The notes under the pieces are model-generated. The model ran no database searches. It worked only from the letters and a program-made list of their open reading frames with translations, and was not told where the DNA came from. A program made the translations under genes and the position numbers. A stretch of 64,000 nt of DNA from NCBI GenBank assembly GCA_950295325.1, contig OX485806.1, positions 31,622,001 to 31,686,000 on the forward strand, written 5' to 3'. Origin of the DNA: Polytrichum commune (lineage: Eukaryota > Streptophyta > Polytrichopsida > Polytrichales > Polytrichaceae). Below, piece after piece: positions 9,387 to 20,560 of the stretch; position 1 is the stretch's first letter, and each line of letters opens with the position of its first letter.

Positions 9387-12300
9387 ATGGCCCTGCTTCG
9401 TGCTGAACCTCATTCTGTTCCGGTCCTCTTTCCATTAGGTGAAGACGGTCATGCTATAGTCACTTGTGCAACATTGAGTTTGAGGTTTCAGTATCGTGAG
9501 GTCACTATCTTTGTCGAAGAAGAAATTTTTGACGATCATACCGGTCTAGTTTCACATGCAATTCGTCAAACTAGGGTAGAGAATGACGTCGGTGCGTTCT
9601 GGTTGCTGAAGCCTGGAAAATATCGTGTATATGGAGTCTCAGAGTCTATGTTAGAGTGTTCGACTGAACTTCTAACACCTAAGGAGTCGTCCACTGTTAG
9701 CATTGAGAGACGGTGCTGGCTAGGGTCAAAATTGAGCCCGGTCTAAATACAATATATGAGTTGAGTGATGATTCCGACGGCGATGTTGAATTCCTAAAAT
9801 CAGAGAGGAAAGTCCCAGATTCGCTCTCTCCACAAGTAGTTCGCAAGGAAACTCCTCCTCTTAGTCCGTATCGTAATCCTGGTGAGGCCAATGTTGTGAC
9901 AAGTCATGTTGTCAGTATCATTCATTCATTGATGCGCCTTGGAGCTCGTAAGCGGTCCAAAAGTGTGTTATCTCGAATTAACTTTGATGCGATCAGACTC
10001 CAGCAGGTTGATTACCTTCCCCCTCGTTACGATGGGGACGTTATCTTCGAATTTCCACCTTTAGGTGACCATGGCCAGAATACAAAGGCCAAGCTGCTTC
10101 GTGGAATGGATAGAAGGTACGATGGCCATGCTTGGTCTCGCACAATTACAACCAATATTCAGAATGATCTCAAGCTTTTGTTTCGTACATCTTCTTGTTT
10201 GGGCCACCTCCGTTGCGACAATCCTGCTTGTGAGTATCTTCAGCGAGACCACAGGACTTCCCAAGTGAATGAAACAGAGTGGGAAGGATTATCTGAGAAA
10301 TTGTTTGAAATAGGGTCCAAGCCTCCAACTGGTTCGACCGTTGTTTGCAAATCATGTAACGTCCCTCCCATCTGTGTTGCTGTCTGCACTGCCAAGATCT
10401 ACTATGTTACCGCGACACCTCACATGACGAGGGCTTGTGTGTACTTGGGATCTCACGACCATCCCGTCAAGTCAGGTGATCATCGGGACTTCATCGATTT
10501 GACAAACACCTTGATTGGGGATCAAGTCGAACGCACCCCATCAGCCACTCGCTCCGCTATTGTGCTTGAAACTGCAAAGGAAGTACTGGGCCCACTCCTC
10601 CTTGCTAAAGAAGGTGACCCACAAAAGATCTTGGAGTTGGACGAGCTGCAAGTTATTTTTGATCAGTGTAAGCACCTCACCTCGCCCAACATTCGTAACG
10701 CAGTCACCACGTTCAGGACTATGCGTCGCTTTGGAGTCATGGACAGTATTACCAAGTTACGCGGTGGTAGCAATTGGAGGTTCGTGCAGCAGAATATGTT
10801 TCCAGGGCAAGGAGCGGACATGGACAAGGTCTTTGTCTTCAAGATGTCCGAAGTTGGACCGGGCAGCGGAGTCGACCTGGTCAAACGAATGCAACCCGGT
10901 GGTGACTTGGAGAACTCCTGGATAATGTTTGACCATGTCAAATGGGTCAGGTCGTGGACGACAATGGCTTGCCATGTGTACGATTCCACATATTGCCGTG
11001 TCATGACCATCGCAGTATGCGACATGCAGTCTGAAGATGTTGTAGCCCAGTCAGTGGTATGGAAGAACTTGAACGCTCTCATGGCTCAACATGGAGTGGA
11101 CAAAGTCAATTTTAAAGGTTTCATGGCCGACAGTGCCCAAGCCAACTGGAATGCGGTTCGAATCATATACGAAAGTGGAGATGCGTCTGAGAAGATGGTG
11201 GATAGAGAGAGGACTTGTCTTTTCCATTGGACGCAGTCCTTGGAGAAACATACCAAGGCCGATATCCGTCAAGACCTACAATATCAGCATCGAATACTAT
11301 GCCAGCAATACAAGAATACAAAATCGATGGCGGAGGCCGAGACAAAGTATTTGGCAATTCGGGCATGGTGGATGTCATCCGGGGCAGCAACTGAACAAGG
11401 TCTACCTCGACTAGAGCTCTGGCTGGCCTTCTGGCATTTCCGTTACCGCCAATGGGGTGGATTTATGGAGTTGGTAAGTCTATGCTTCCCTCTATATTTC
11501 CTGTATAGTTCCCACTTTATGCTTCAACTACATTGATTCCGCCATTATTCTAATTCGGACTGTATGGGCATTGCAGGATCTAAGTGAAGCTGAACTAGCG
11601 GAAATGCCATCCTGTAACCTTGCTGAATCTATCCACAACAAGTGGAAGCAGCAATCTGGCGATCGGGGCAGCGACCTTTATGTGGCAACAATCGATGACT
11701 TCGTGCGTGCTTTCATGCAGTGCTCAGCATATTCCCAATTCTTGAAGGGAGAGAACCCTGGAACTGGACCGTCGAAGGAGGAATTGAAGTTGAGGCGTGC
11801 TCAGAGGTCTGCCGTAAAAACAGGAATCTCGAAACCGCTGCATGAGGCCATCTTGAAGATGCCTGGCGCTGACGAGTGGTGCACCAGGACTCCCCACCTC
11901 GAAGGGGAAGAGGTATTTGTTTCTCTCAAGCGTAAACCGGATACTGCTTTCGGTGACGAACGTGAATCTCACAGGCCAGACAAGATCAGTATATCCCGAC
12001 CACGCGTCCAAACCAGATCTGCCCAACTGAACGATTCTCCACCTCCTGTGACAACTCCAGATTCTCCCACAACTGCAGATGAAGACCAACCGCAATTTCC
12101 AACACACGACGCTCCGCAACGGGTGGATCGGCACCACGTCACCGCGATTGAGGAGACATTATGCAACCCTGCCCAGTGGCACATCGCACGGCTGCCTAAG
12201 ACATCTGCGAAGGCTTGCTTTGCTCTACAAGCAATCACCAAGAAGAAATGCGTCGCTCGGATTGTACAAGACGGGAAGAGCACCGCTGCACCTACCTACT

Positions 12301-13024
12301 CAGGCCTCATGGATAACTATCGGAAGAAGAGATTGGACCCTCGAGACTTCTTTTCTGTAATGACGACATTGAGAGATGCGTTAAGGGTACAAAAAGGAGG
12401 TGGGTGGTCTCAGTCCCGAACGTTCCGGAGGTATGGCCGGTTAAGTTGGGGACCAACTTAACCTGCAAAGAGATCCTCTCTTTAGAAAACGTAGGATTTA
12501 GACTGCCCCAGCGGAAGGAGATGACACCTTCCATAATTTTTCAGGACCACCCGTTACCTTTGGACTTAGCAAGCTACACGACTCCTGCATATCCGGATGA
12601 GTTTCCCACCCGCCGTTCAGGGAAGTTGATTAGGCGCAACAAAAAGGCCCCGTCAACAAAACACTCCAATAATTGTGCCTCAGCCCTATCACTGAAAGCC
12701 AAAGTGCACAAACTGTGCATGCTTCCAGCCCCTGCCTTAGGATGCATCGTCTCGTTGGATTCCGGCACGCCCCCAAAGGTTCAACAATACTACTTGACGA
12801 TTTCGCAACTGCCAGCATGCACTTGTCCTAACTTCAAGGAGATGGCGACTAAAGCAATTGGAAAAAGGGGTCAATGGGCCAACTGTAAGCATTTGTACTA
12901 TTTGTTTACTGTAGTGTGTGGTTTGGACTCAGATTCAGACACGTTCATTCATGCAGCTAGTTTTAGCTTCAACGAAGTGAAGCGAGTTTTGGAGGCTGGT
13001 TTACTGAATTACCTTGACTCTTAG
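9387..13024 (+). pseudogene. Mutator-like transposase with SWIM finger, copy 2 (near-complete, two frameshifts)
   Basis: This DDE-type DNA transposase would cut and rejoin its own element in the nucleus. The start at 9387 (MALLRAEPHS) aligns with copy 1. Pieces: 9387 to about 9712; about 9713-11473; an intron 11474-11576 (TTG|GTAAGT to TTGCAG|GAT, phase 0); 11577 to about 12350; about 12351-13024. Domains in order: N-terminal domain, acidic linker, WRKY-GCM1-like Cys/His block (CLGHLRC, CKSC, HDH), DDE core with YDSTYCRVMTIAVCD, MADSAQANW and CLFHW, an acidic Pro-rich linker, and a C-terminal SWIM finger (CTCPNF...CKHLYYLF). The frame slips once near 9705 and once in a T-run near 12350; past the second slip the sense frame reads FCNDDIERCVKG. 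Each slip is one base, so the gene is recently dead or carries sequencing errors. Confidence 0.85.
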
Positions 13025-13437
13025 AGTTTTCAGTTTCTTTAAAGAAACATATGTATGCAAGATTTTTTATAATCATGATGTAGTGATACTAAAAGGGCCA
13101 CTACAAGACATTTGACGCACCACATGTATTTCTCTTTTCCAAAGTTGCGTGACCTTTTTGGAGTACCACTAATTCTCCTTGTATTGAAACAGTACGTGTT
13201 TGACTTGAGACAAACCCATATTTATTACTAATATTAGTTCCAAATGTTCAATTTAAGCCCCTAAACCATATTTTTCACTGATACAATAACATTTTTTCCT
13301 ATATCATAGCCCTTAATTGTCCACGGTCATAGGTCCCACTGTTCACTAAGTTTAGAAAAAAAAATACTTAAAATACATTTAGTCCATATATACCCTAAAC
13401 TTACTCCTTAAAATAACATTTTAATCAAAATATCGCG

Positions 13438-13477
13438 GAAGTTACCGCTCACCGCTCACCGCTCGCAAAATAGCTTT
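13438..13477 (-). repeat. Right terminal inverted repeat of Mutator-like element
   Basis: It reads GTTACCGCTCACCGCTCACC then GCTCGCAAAATAGCTTT, the inverse of 6835-6867 with one extra 7-bp unit. Confidence 0.85.
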
Positions 13478-13593
13478 GTCCGATTTTGTGCAAGGTGGAT
13501 TACGAGAGTGACAAGTTCATTCATGCACCTACATATACCTATAACGAGGTCATGCGACTACTTGAACTTGCTGGTATTGTAGAGTGTGAGTAG
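13478..13593 (+). pseudogene. 3'-end fragment of a related transposase
   Basis: Immediately outside the right inverted repeat, a frame reads VDYESDKFIHAPTYTYNEV and then MRLLELAGIVECE before a stop at 13591-13593. It aligns with the last 30 or so residues of the copy-2 protein (DSDSDTFIHAASFSFNEV...). Nothing upstream of this tail remains. It is the C-terminus of another family member, juxtaposed to the terminal repeat by insertion or deletion. Confidence 0.8.
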
Positions 13594-14036
13594 TATTGCA
13601 AATGGTCTATTAAATACCATATATTTGAATGTCAAAATATGACATGTTTTGGTTTGGATTTTTATAATAAAAATCAGCAATGGGCTGGAAGTATTTCAAA
13701 TGATTCAGTACGACCCAACCGTGAGCGGTTTGATTGATTGACATGGATAAATAATAACAAGTTTCTAAAAATTAAAAATAATTGATAAGATTCTACGCAC
13801 ATCCACGTAGTAACGTCTTCTTGGTATCCGCCTATAGATTATTCCTACTTTATCACTAGCTTAATTTGGGATAGCACCAGTCAATGTAACCAACCGGATT
13901 TGAACCCGGGTTGATACAGACCTAATACCAGTCTCTTACACAACTAGCATCCACAAGCGGATGTCTCAAAACCTAGTAGTTACCTACATATTGACTATTT
14001 CTAATATCTAATTTCCTTTCATTTGTAGATTCTGGG
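13594..14036. other. Repeat-derived spacer
   Basis: The first 150 bp (to about 13740) is the 3' flank of the transposase fragment and is repeated in diverged form at 14149-14260, including GGTTTGGATTTTTATAATAA. The remainder contains the SINE-like segment at about 13875-13960. Confidence 0.6.
13875..13960 (-). mobile_element. Possible tRNA-derived SINE head
   Basis: On the minus strand the sequence GGGTTCAAATCCGG contains a perfect B box (GGTTCAAATCC). About 35 nt upstream lies GCTAGTTGTGTAAGAGAC, a weak A-box-like motif followed by CTGGTATTAGG. This spacing and wording resemble plant tRNA-derived SINEs. It does not fold as a true tRNA, and no poly-A tail or target duplication was found. Confidence 0.35.
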
Positions 14037-14040
14037 CCTT

Positions 14041-14148
14041 AACTCAACCCGTGAGCAGTTTGAGTGGCTCACAATTATGGCACCTACATGTACGTATAAT
14101 GAGGTTGTGCACCTACTTGAACTTGTTGGTGTTGTGGAATGTGAGTAG
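14041..14148 (+). pseudogene. Second 3'-end fragment of a related transposase
   Basis: The frame reads APTCTYNEVVHLLELVGVVE, then CE and a stop (14146-14148). It aligns with the fragment ending at 13593 and, more distantly, with the end of the copy-2 protein. The 3' flank is also shared, so the two tails are a diverged tandem duplication about 555 bp apart. Only about 25 residues remain. Confidence 0.75.
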
Positions 14149-14404
14149 TTGTGCAAGTGTTGGTTGTAACTACATGTATAAGGATGTCAATAAATGACAT
14201 GTATTGGTTTGGATTATTATAATAAAAATCAGCAATGAATTGAAAGTGTTTTAAATGATCCATGGAAATAGGGCCCTTTCACTTGTGCTTCAATTAAAAT
14301 ATTGGCAATTTACAATTGAAAATATGCAATTAATTTGTCAAAATTTTGGTTGTGTACCCTAAACCCGTGTGTCTTTACTAAATTTGGAATCATTGCTCAT
14401 ATGT

Positions 14405-14475
14405 TACTGCTCATTGCTCATGTGTTACTGCTCACCGCTCACCGCTCACTGCTCATCGCTCATAAGATAGCTTCC
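14405..14475 (-). repeat. Degenerate Mutator-like terminal repeat with expanded GCTCA(C/T)C units
   Basis: GCTCACCGCTCACCGCTCAC and similar units are followed by GCTCATAAGATAGCTTCC. This matches the right terminal repeat at 13438-13477 with several mismatches and more copies of the 7-bp unit. It follows the second transposase tail just as the other repeat follows copy 2. Confidence 0.65.
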
Positions 14476-15870
14476 CTCACCGAGTCACCCGAGGCCCAAA
14501 TCAAGGAAAAGACTTACCTCCACCTTTTTGAGGCAATTGTTTTGAAAGGGGATTCATTTCTGATTCCAACATCAATTCAAAATCACTTCTCTTTGATATT
14601 TCTTATTGTCCCGGTCTACTCTCATTTGAGCAAAGGGCGTAGTCACTAGCTTTTATATTGTAGTGTAATACTATGGAGTGAAAGATTATGTACGATTAGT
14701 TGGTGTGAAGCATTTGAATGATAGTTTTAGTGTTGTAAAACATGCAAAAATGAACTTTCTCTCTAAATTATTTTGTTACTTTGTGTTTAATCATTGTTTG
14801 GATGTTTAACTTGTATTCATATATCCTTAGTCTTTAGTTAGTTTCTAAAAGACATTTGGATATTAGGTCACTTTGAGTTGATAGAAGTGAGTAGTTTGAA
14901 GCCTTTTTTTCCGCTAGACACAACTGACTTTAAAATTCACCATGAGCTTTCCGAGCATCCACTTTTTACAAATTTCAAAACCTTGACTCTTTAATTTTCA
15001 CCACACTCCTACATGCATCCAGCATGGCAAATTGCCATAGATGAAGTTGGAAAAAAATACCAATTGGTCGATCAATCATGTTTTATGAAAGCAAGATTGT
15101 GAGGTCAAATGTTCATCAATAAGATCCATTGATAATAATCTCAACCACATTTATTTGCCTTGTCCAATTACAACACAAGGTGTAGTTGGAAAAAGTAGTG
15201 AGACTTCTAGAAACCAAATATTGTAAATTACAACCATCCTACAATCATTGCAACCATGCTAAACTTGGGAGAGTGACAACATGAGAGAACATCAAGGCCA
15301 AAGCATGATAGAGGATTTGCAGGAGGCAAGTACTTTAAGACAAATTGAATAGTAGAATTTACAAATTCTTTGTTTCCACCCCACAAAGCATTAAGGTTAT
15401 ATCGGTTCTTCAACTCCCGAGGAGGTCACATAGCTTTGAGGTTAGCATACACCTACGATCGGAGAGTACTTAATGGGGGGGGGGTATTTACCTACAAAAT
15501 AATGTTTTTCACTCCTTACATATAGGAAAAAAAATCTTCTTTTAGGCATTTAAAAAAGTGTCCATTGGCAAATATCAATGCACTTATAGAGCATTTAATT
15601 GTACCCTATAGGTTTAGAATAAGATTTTTTTGTTGATTTATTCATTCATTGAGGCATTGCGGGGAGTTGAATCTTGTTCTTATAAAGACCTTACCCTTTA
15701 TAACAATTATGAGGTAAATGGCTATGGACACTTGGATCCACAAATCATCATCACATCGGATCCTAGTCTAATTAAACATCAAAATAAATCAAAACCTTAA
15801 ATACATCTAACAATCACAAACTATACCATTTTTTGATGATACCCTGTGGTATTTATCTGAGCGTTCTTTC
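14476..15870. other. Non-genic AT-rich stretch with a G-run
   Basis: No coding frame is supported. A run of nine G at 15476-15484 is flanked by unremarkable sequence; no partner C-run with a target duplication was found for it. Confidence 0.4.
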
Positions 15871-15878
15871 ATTCTCTC

Positions 15879-16226
15879 CTCGGGGGGGGGGGGGGCAGTG
15901 TGTTAAAAAGTTAAGGATATAGGTGCGAACAACCACTATTTTATAGGGGGGTATTACTTTCAAAAAAAAATTCACATGCTAGCATTATGTAAATTTCTAC
16001 TTTGGGTTAATAGAAAATTGGCTTGCATTACTTATAATTCCAAATTACCTATTATTCCATACCCTATAGTACTTTAAAGATGTCCAGTGCCATTTTTGAT
16101 ACCCTATATTACTCTTAAGTCCATTTATAATTTTTAGCCCCCATGTTTTTAAAAGACCCTATCATTTGTTCGCACGTATATTGCTACTCCAACCAATGAC
16201 TACCCCCCGGCCCCCCCCCCCCCGAG
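15879..16226. mobile_element. hAT-like MITE with poly-G terminal repeats
   Basis: It begins CTCGGGGG (14 consecutive G) and ends CCCCCGAG (13 consecutive C), so the termini are perfect inverted repeats. Internal subterminal sequences also pair (GTGCGAACAA at about 15925 against TTGTTCGCAC at about 16168). The element is flanked by the perfect 8-bp direct repeat ATTCTCTC at 15871-15878 and 16227-16234. An 8-bp duplication is the hAT hallmark. It has no coding capacity, and the interior is AT-rich with repeated ACCCTAT motifs. Confidence 0.85.
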
Positions 16227-16234
16227 ATTCTCTC

Positions 16235-16569
16235 ATGGTACCATGTTTCTACACATGTTGTAATTTTAGCTTCACATCTACACATGAATTAAACCCATGC
16301 TATCATTGATCTTATGTTATTGTCTCTACACACCTTAGTAACCTACCTTGGCTCCACTACAACCACAACCATACGAATATTTTTGTGTAAATGCACCTTG
16401 AGACAAATGTGGTATTCATTTTCATTATGTATAAAATCCATACGCGACAACTGATAACCATAATTTGAAGTGATGATCACCCTAATGCATGTAAAGGAAA
16501 TTTTTATTACTTATTAGCTAGAGCCTCTCCGGAAATACAAAGATTGACTACAAGCAATCTAATGCTCCA
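16235..16569. other. Spacer 3' of the resistance-gene relic
   Basis: No gene is seen. It separates the poly-G MITE from the last recognisable LRR remnants of the minus-strand gene. Confidence 0.4.
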
Positions 16570-19500
16570 CCTTCAATAGTCAAAGTTCGGCAATCCCTCC
16601 CATATTGTTGTCAAACTCGTACATCATTTGAATCGCAAGGTTGTCAAAGAGCTTAAGTTCCTCAATATGTTTGGTATTGTCCATGTCAAGCTCTCACAAC
16701 ATCCTAACTTAAGGGTATCAAAGAGGTCAAGTTTCCCAATTCCTCCGGTTTTGTTGTCACACTTATACACCATCTTAAATCCATGGTGGTCAATGAAAGC
16801 AAGTTCACTCATCCCTCTGGTAGTGTTGTCAACCTCTCATACAATGTCAAATCCTACGGTTGTGAGACAAATAGGTTCCCAATCCCTCTGATACCATTGT
16901 CAAGCTCGTACACCATCTCAAATCCATGGTTGGCAAAATAGTCAACTTCCCCAATCCCTCATGTCTCTTTGCCAAATGTAGGATTGTCAACGAATTTAAC
17001 TTCCCCACTCGTTCCGATATCATTGTCGAGCTCTTACAAAAGCGCAAATCCAAGGTTGTCAAAGGCATCACGCTCCCCAATCCCTTTAGTATTGTTGTCA
17101 AACTTATAGACTCTCTCAAATTCACGGTTGTCAAAGAACTCCAAGTTCCCCAATCCCTCTGGTAACTTTTTCAAGCTCTTCCGGAACATCAAAACTAAGG
17201 TTGTGAAGGAAGTCACATTCCGCAATCCTTCCAGGATCGTTGTCAAGCTTGTACACCATCTCAAATCCAAGGTTATCAAAGAAGTCAAGTTCCCATATGC
17301 CTCCGGTATCTTTGTCAAGGTCGTACACCCTCCCAATTCCAAGGTTGTCAAAGAAATCAAGTTCCCCAATCCCTCCGGTATCGTTGTTAACCTCATACAC
17401 CCTTTATAATCAAGGGTTGTCAAATAACACAAATTTCCCAATCCTTCCAATATCACAGTCAAGCTCATACACCCTCCCAGTTCAAGGGTTGGCAAAGAAC
17501 TCAAATTCCCCAATTCCTACAGTAAAAATTTCAAGCTCGTACACTCTTTCAAATCAAGGGTTGTTGGAGAACTAAAGTTCTACAATACTTCCGGTATCGT
17601 TCTCAAGTTCGTACACCCTTCATAATCAAAGGTTGTCAAAGAAGTCAAGTTCCCCAATCCCTCAGGTATCACTATCAAACTCTTACACAAGCTCAGATCA
17701 AGGGTTGTCAAAGAAGTCAAATTCCTCAATCCCTCTGGTATCGTTCTCAAGCTCGTACATCCTCTCAAACCTAGGGTTTTCAAAGAAGTGAGGTTCCCCA
17801 ATCCCTCCGGTATCGTTGTCAAGCTCATACACCCTCCCAATTTTAAGGTTGTCAAAGAACTTAAGTTCCCCAATCCCTTTGGTATCATTGTCAAGCTCAT
17901 ACATCCTCTCAAATCGAGGGTTGCCAAAGAAGTCAAGTCCCCCAATCCCTCCGGTATCGTTGTCAAGCTCTTACACTGGCTCAAATCAAGGACGGTCAAA
18001 GAAATTAAGTTCCCCAATCCCTCCGGTATCGTTCCCAAGCTCGTACACCAGCTCAAACCTAGGGTTGTCAAAGAAGTCAAGTTCCCCAATCCCTCCGGTA
18101 TCGTTGTCAAGCTCGTGAACCAGCTCAAATATAAGGTTGTCAAAGAAGTCAAGTTCCCCAATCCCTCCGGTATCCTCGTCAAGCTCTTACACCAGCTCAA
18201 ATGAAGGGTTATCAAAGAACTCAAGTTCCCCAATCCCTCCGGTATCATTGTCAACCTTGTACACCTTCTCAATTCAAGGGTTGTCAAAGAGCCCAAGTTT
18301 CCCAATCCCTCCGGTATCCTTGTCAAGTTTTTACACATGCTCAAATCTAGGGTTGTCAAAGAGCTCAAGTTCCCCAATCCCTCCGGTAACGTTGTCAAGC
18401 TCGAACATGAGCTCAGATTTAGGGTTGTCAAAAAACTTAAGTTCCCCAATCCCTTTGGTATCATTGTCAAGCTCGAACATGAGCTCAAATTTAGGGTTGT
18501 CAAAGAGCTCAAGTTCCCCAATCCCTCCGGTATCGTTGTCAAGCGCTTACAAAATCTCAAATCAAGGGTTGTCAAAGAGCTCAAGTTCCCCAATCCCTTT
18601 GGTATCGTTGTCAATCTATGACACGAGCTCAAATCAAGGGTTGTCAAAGAGCTCAAGTTCCCCAATCCCTCCGGTATCGTTGTCAAGCTCTTACACTGGC
18701 TCAAATCAAGGACGGTCAAAGAAATTAAGTTCCCCAATCCCTCCGGTATCATTGTCAATTCATCACAGTACGTCAAATTTAGGGTTGTCAAAGAGCTCAA
18801 GTTCCCCAATTCCTCCGGTATCGTTTTCAAGCGCTCACAGAAGCTCAAATCAAGGTTTGTCAAAGAGCTCAAGTTCCCCAATCCCTCCGGTATCGTTGTC
18901 AATCTATCACACGAGCTCAAATCAAGGGTTGTCAAAGAGGTCAAGTTCCCCAATCCCTCCGGTATCGTTGTCAAGCATTTACAGTGCCTCAAATTTAGGG
19001 TTGTCAAAGAGCTCAACTTCCCCAATCCCTCCGGTATCATTGTCAATTCATCACAATTCATCAAATTTAGGGTTGTCAAAGAGCGTAAGTTCCCCAATCC
19101 CTCCGGTATCGTTGTCAATCTATAACACGAGCTCAAAAAAAAGGTTGTCAAAGAGGTCAAGTTCCCCAATCCCTCCGGTATCGTTGTCAAGCTTATACAC
19201 ATGCTCAAATCAAGGGTTGTCAAAGAGCTCAAGTTCCCCAATCCCTCCGGTATTGTTGTCAAGTGCGTACACCAACTCAAATCTAGGGTTGTCAAAGAGC
19301 TCAAGTTCCCCAAGCCCTCCGGTATCGTTCCCAAGCTTTCACAATAGCTCAAATTTAGGGTTGTCAAAGAGCTCAAGTTCCCCAATCCCTCCGGTATTGT
19401 TCTCAAGTGCCTACACCAACTCAAATCTAGGGTTGTCAAAGAGCTCAAGTTCCCCAATCCCTCCGGTATCATTGACATGTTGAAACATTTCAAATTTAGG

Positions 19501-20560
19501 GTTGTCAAAGAGCTCAAGTTCCCCAATCCCTTCGGTATCGTCAAGTAATCACAGAAGCTCAAATCAAGGGTAGTCAAAGAGCTCAAGTTTCCCAATGTCT
19601 TTGGTATCTTTGTCAAGAACCTACATGACCCCAAATCTAGGGTTGTCAAAGAGCTCAAGTTCCCCAATCCCTTCGGTATCGTTCTCAAGCTCGAACACGA
19701 GGTCAAATATAGGGTTGTCAAAGAGCTCAAGTTCCCCAATCCCTCCGGTATCGTTGTCAACCTCGAACATGAGAACAAATTTAGGGTTGTCAAAGAACTC
19801 AAGTTCCCCAATCCCTCCGGTATCGTTGTCAAGTGCTTACAGAAGCTCAAATCAAGGGTTCTCAAAGTGCTCAAGTTCCCAAATCCCTCCGGTATCGTTG
19901 TCAATCTATCACACGAGCTCAAATCAAGGGTTGTCAAAGAGGTCAAGTTCCCCAATCCCTCCAGTATCGTTGTCAAGCATTCACAGTGCCTCAAATTTAG
20001 GGTTGTCAAAGAGCTCAAGTTCCCCAATCCCTCCGGTATCGTTGTCAATCTATGACACGAGCTCAAATCAAGGGTTGTCAAAGAGCTCAAGTTCTCCAAT
20101 CCCTCCGGTATCATTGTCAATCTATCACAACATGTCAAATTGAGGGTTGTCAAAGAGCTCAAGTTCCCCAATCCCTCCGGTATCGTTGTCAAGCTCGAAC
20201 ATGAGCTCAAATTTAGGGTTCTCAAAGAGCTCAAGTTCCCCAATCCCTCCGGTATTGTTGTCAATTTTGAGCAACCTTGTAGATCTACTTCCATTAAATT
20301 GGTGATTGAAAACATTTCTTTGGGTATTAGATTCAGGAACCAGAATCCTCTCAATTGCAATACGTTTAAGTTTACAAAAGACTTCCAAAAATGTGCATTT
20401 GTTAATAGATTTCCACAAGTCTCCAAACTCATCTCACCCCAAAATATTCGTTCTAAGTCTATCATAAAACATTTTAAGTCGAAAGACCGTGCAACAAGTG
20501 AACAAATGCGGCCTATGTTGTTGACGATGTTTGAAATATTCATGTCTTTGCATTGAAAGC
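16570..20560 (-). repeat. Homogeneous 72-bp LRR array
   Basis: About 37-38 in-frame units of 24 residues with consensus IPEGLGNLSSLTTLDLSSC plus four to five variable residues (20560 to about 17580). These continue as frameshifted remnants to about 16570. Higher-order copies are visible: the pair NLRHC(E/K)CLTT followed by SSCDRLTT occurs 14 units apart, and ISLTVLDLSQCKSLTT occurs twice, 10 units apart. Units are nearly identical except at residues flanking the Cys, the expected solvent-exposed positions. Decay increases towards the 3' end of the gene. Confidence 0.9.

Larger units (their letters stand above)
6835..13477. mobile_element. Mutator-like element, copy 2, bounded by inverted repeats
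   Basis: Inverted repeats at 6835-6867 and about 13438-13477 begin with the same outer sequence AAAGCTATTTTGCGAGCGG, followed by GTGAGCGGT units (one more in the right copy). They bracket a transposase gene of Mutator type (9387-13024), as expected for an autonomous element. LTR B has inserted between the left terminus and the gene. I could not find a 9-11-bp target duplication immediately outside the repeats, so the exact ends may lie a little further out or the flanks may be rearranged. Remnants of a related transposase 3' end follow directly at 13478. Confidence 0.75.

Noticed and set aside
16200-16226. C-run as an assembly artefact
   Set aside because: It pairs with the G-run at 15882-15895 and is bounded by a perfect 8-bp target duplication, so it is a real element end, though exact run lengths may be unreliable.
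18137-19483. A 448-codon plus-strand open frame, Ser/Pro-rich (LSKSSSSPIPPVSLS repeats)
   Set aside because: It is the antisense reading of the LRR array; the 72-bp repeat keeps a stop-free frame by default. The minus-strand protein has clear family motifs.
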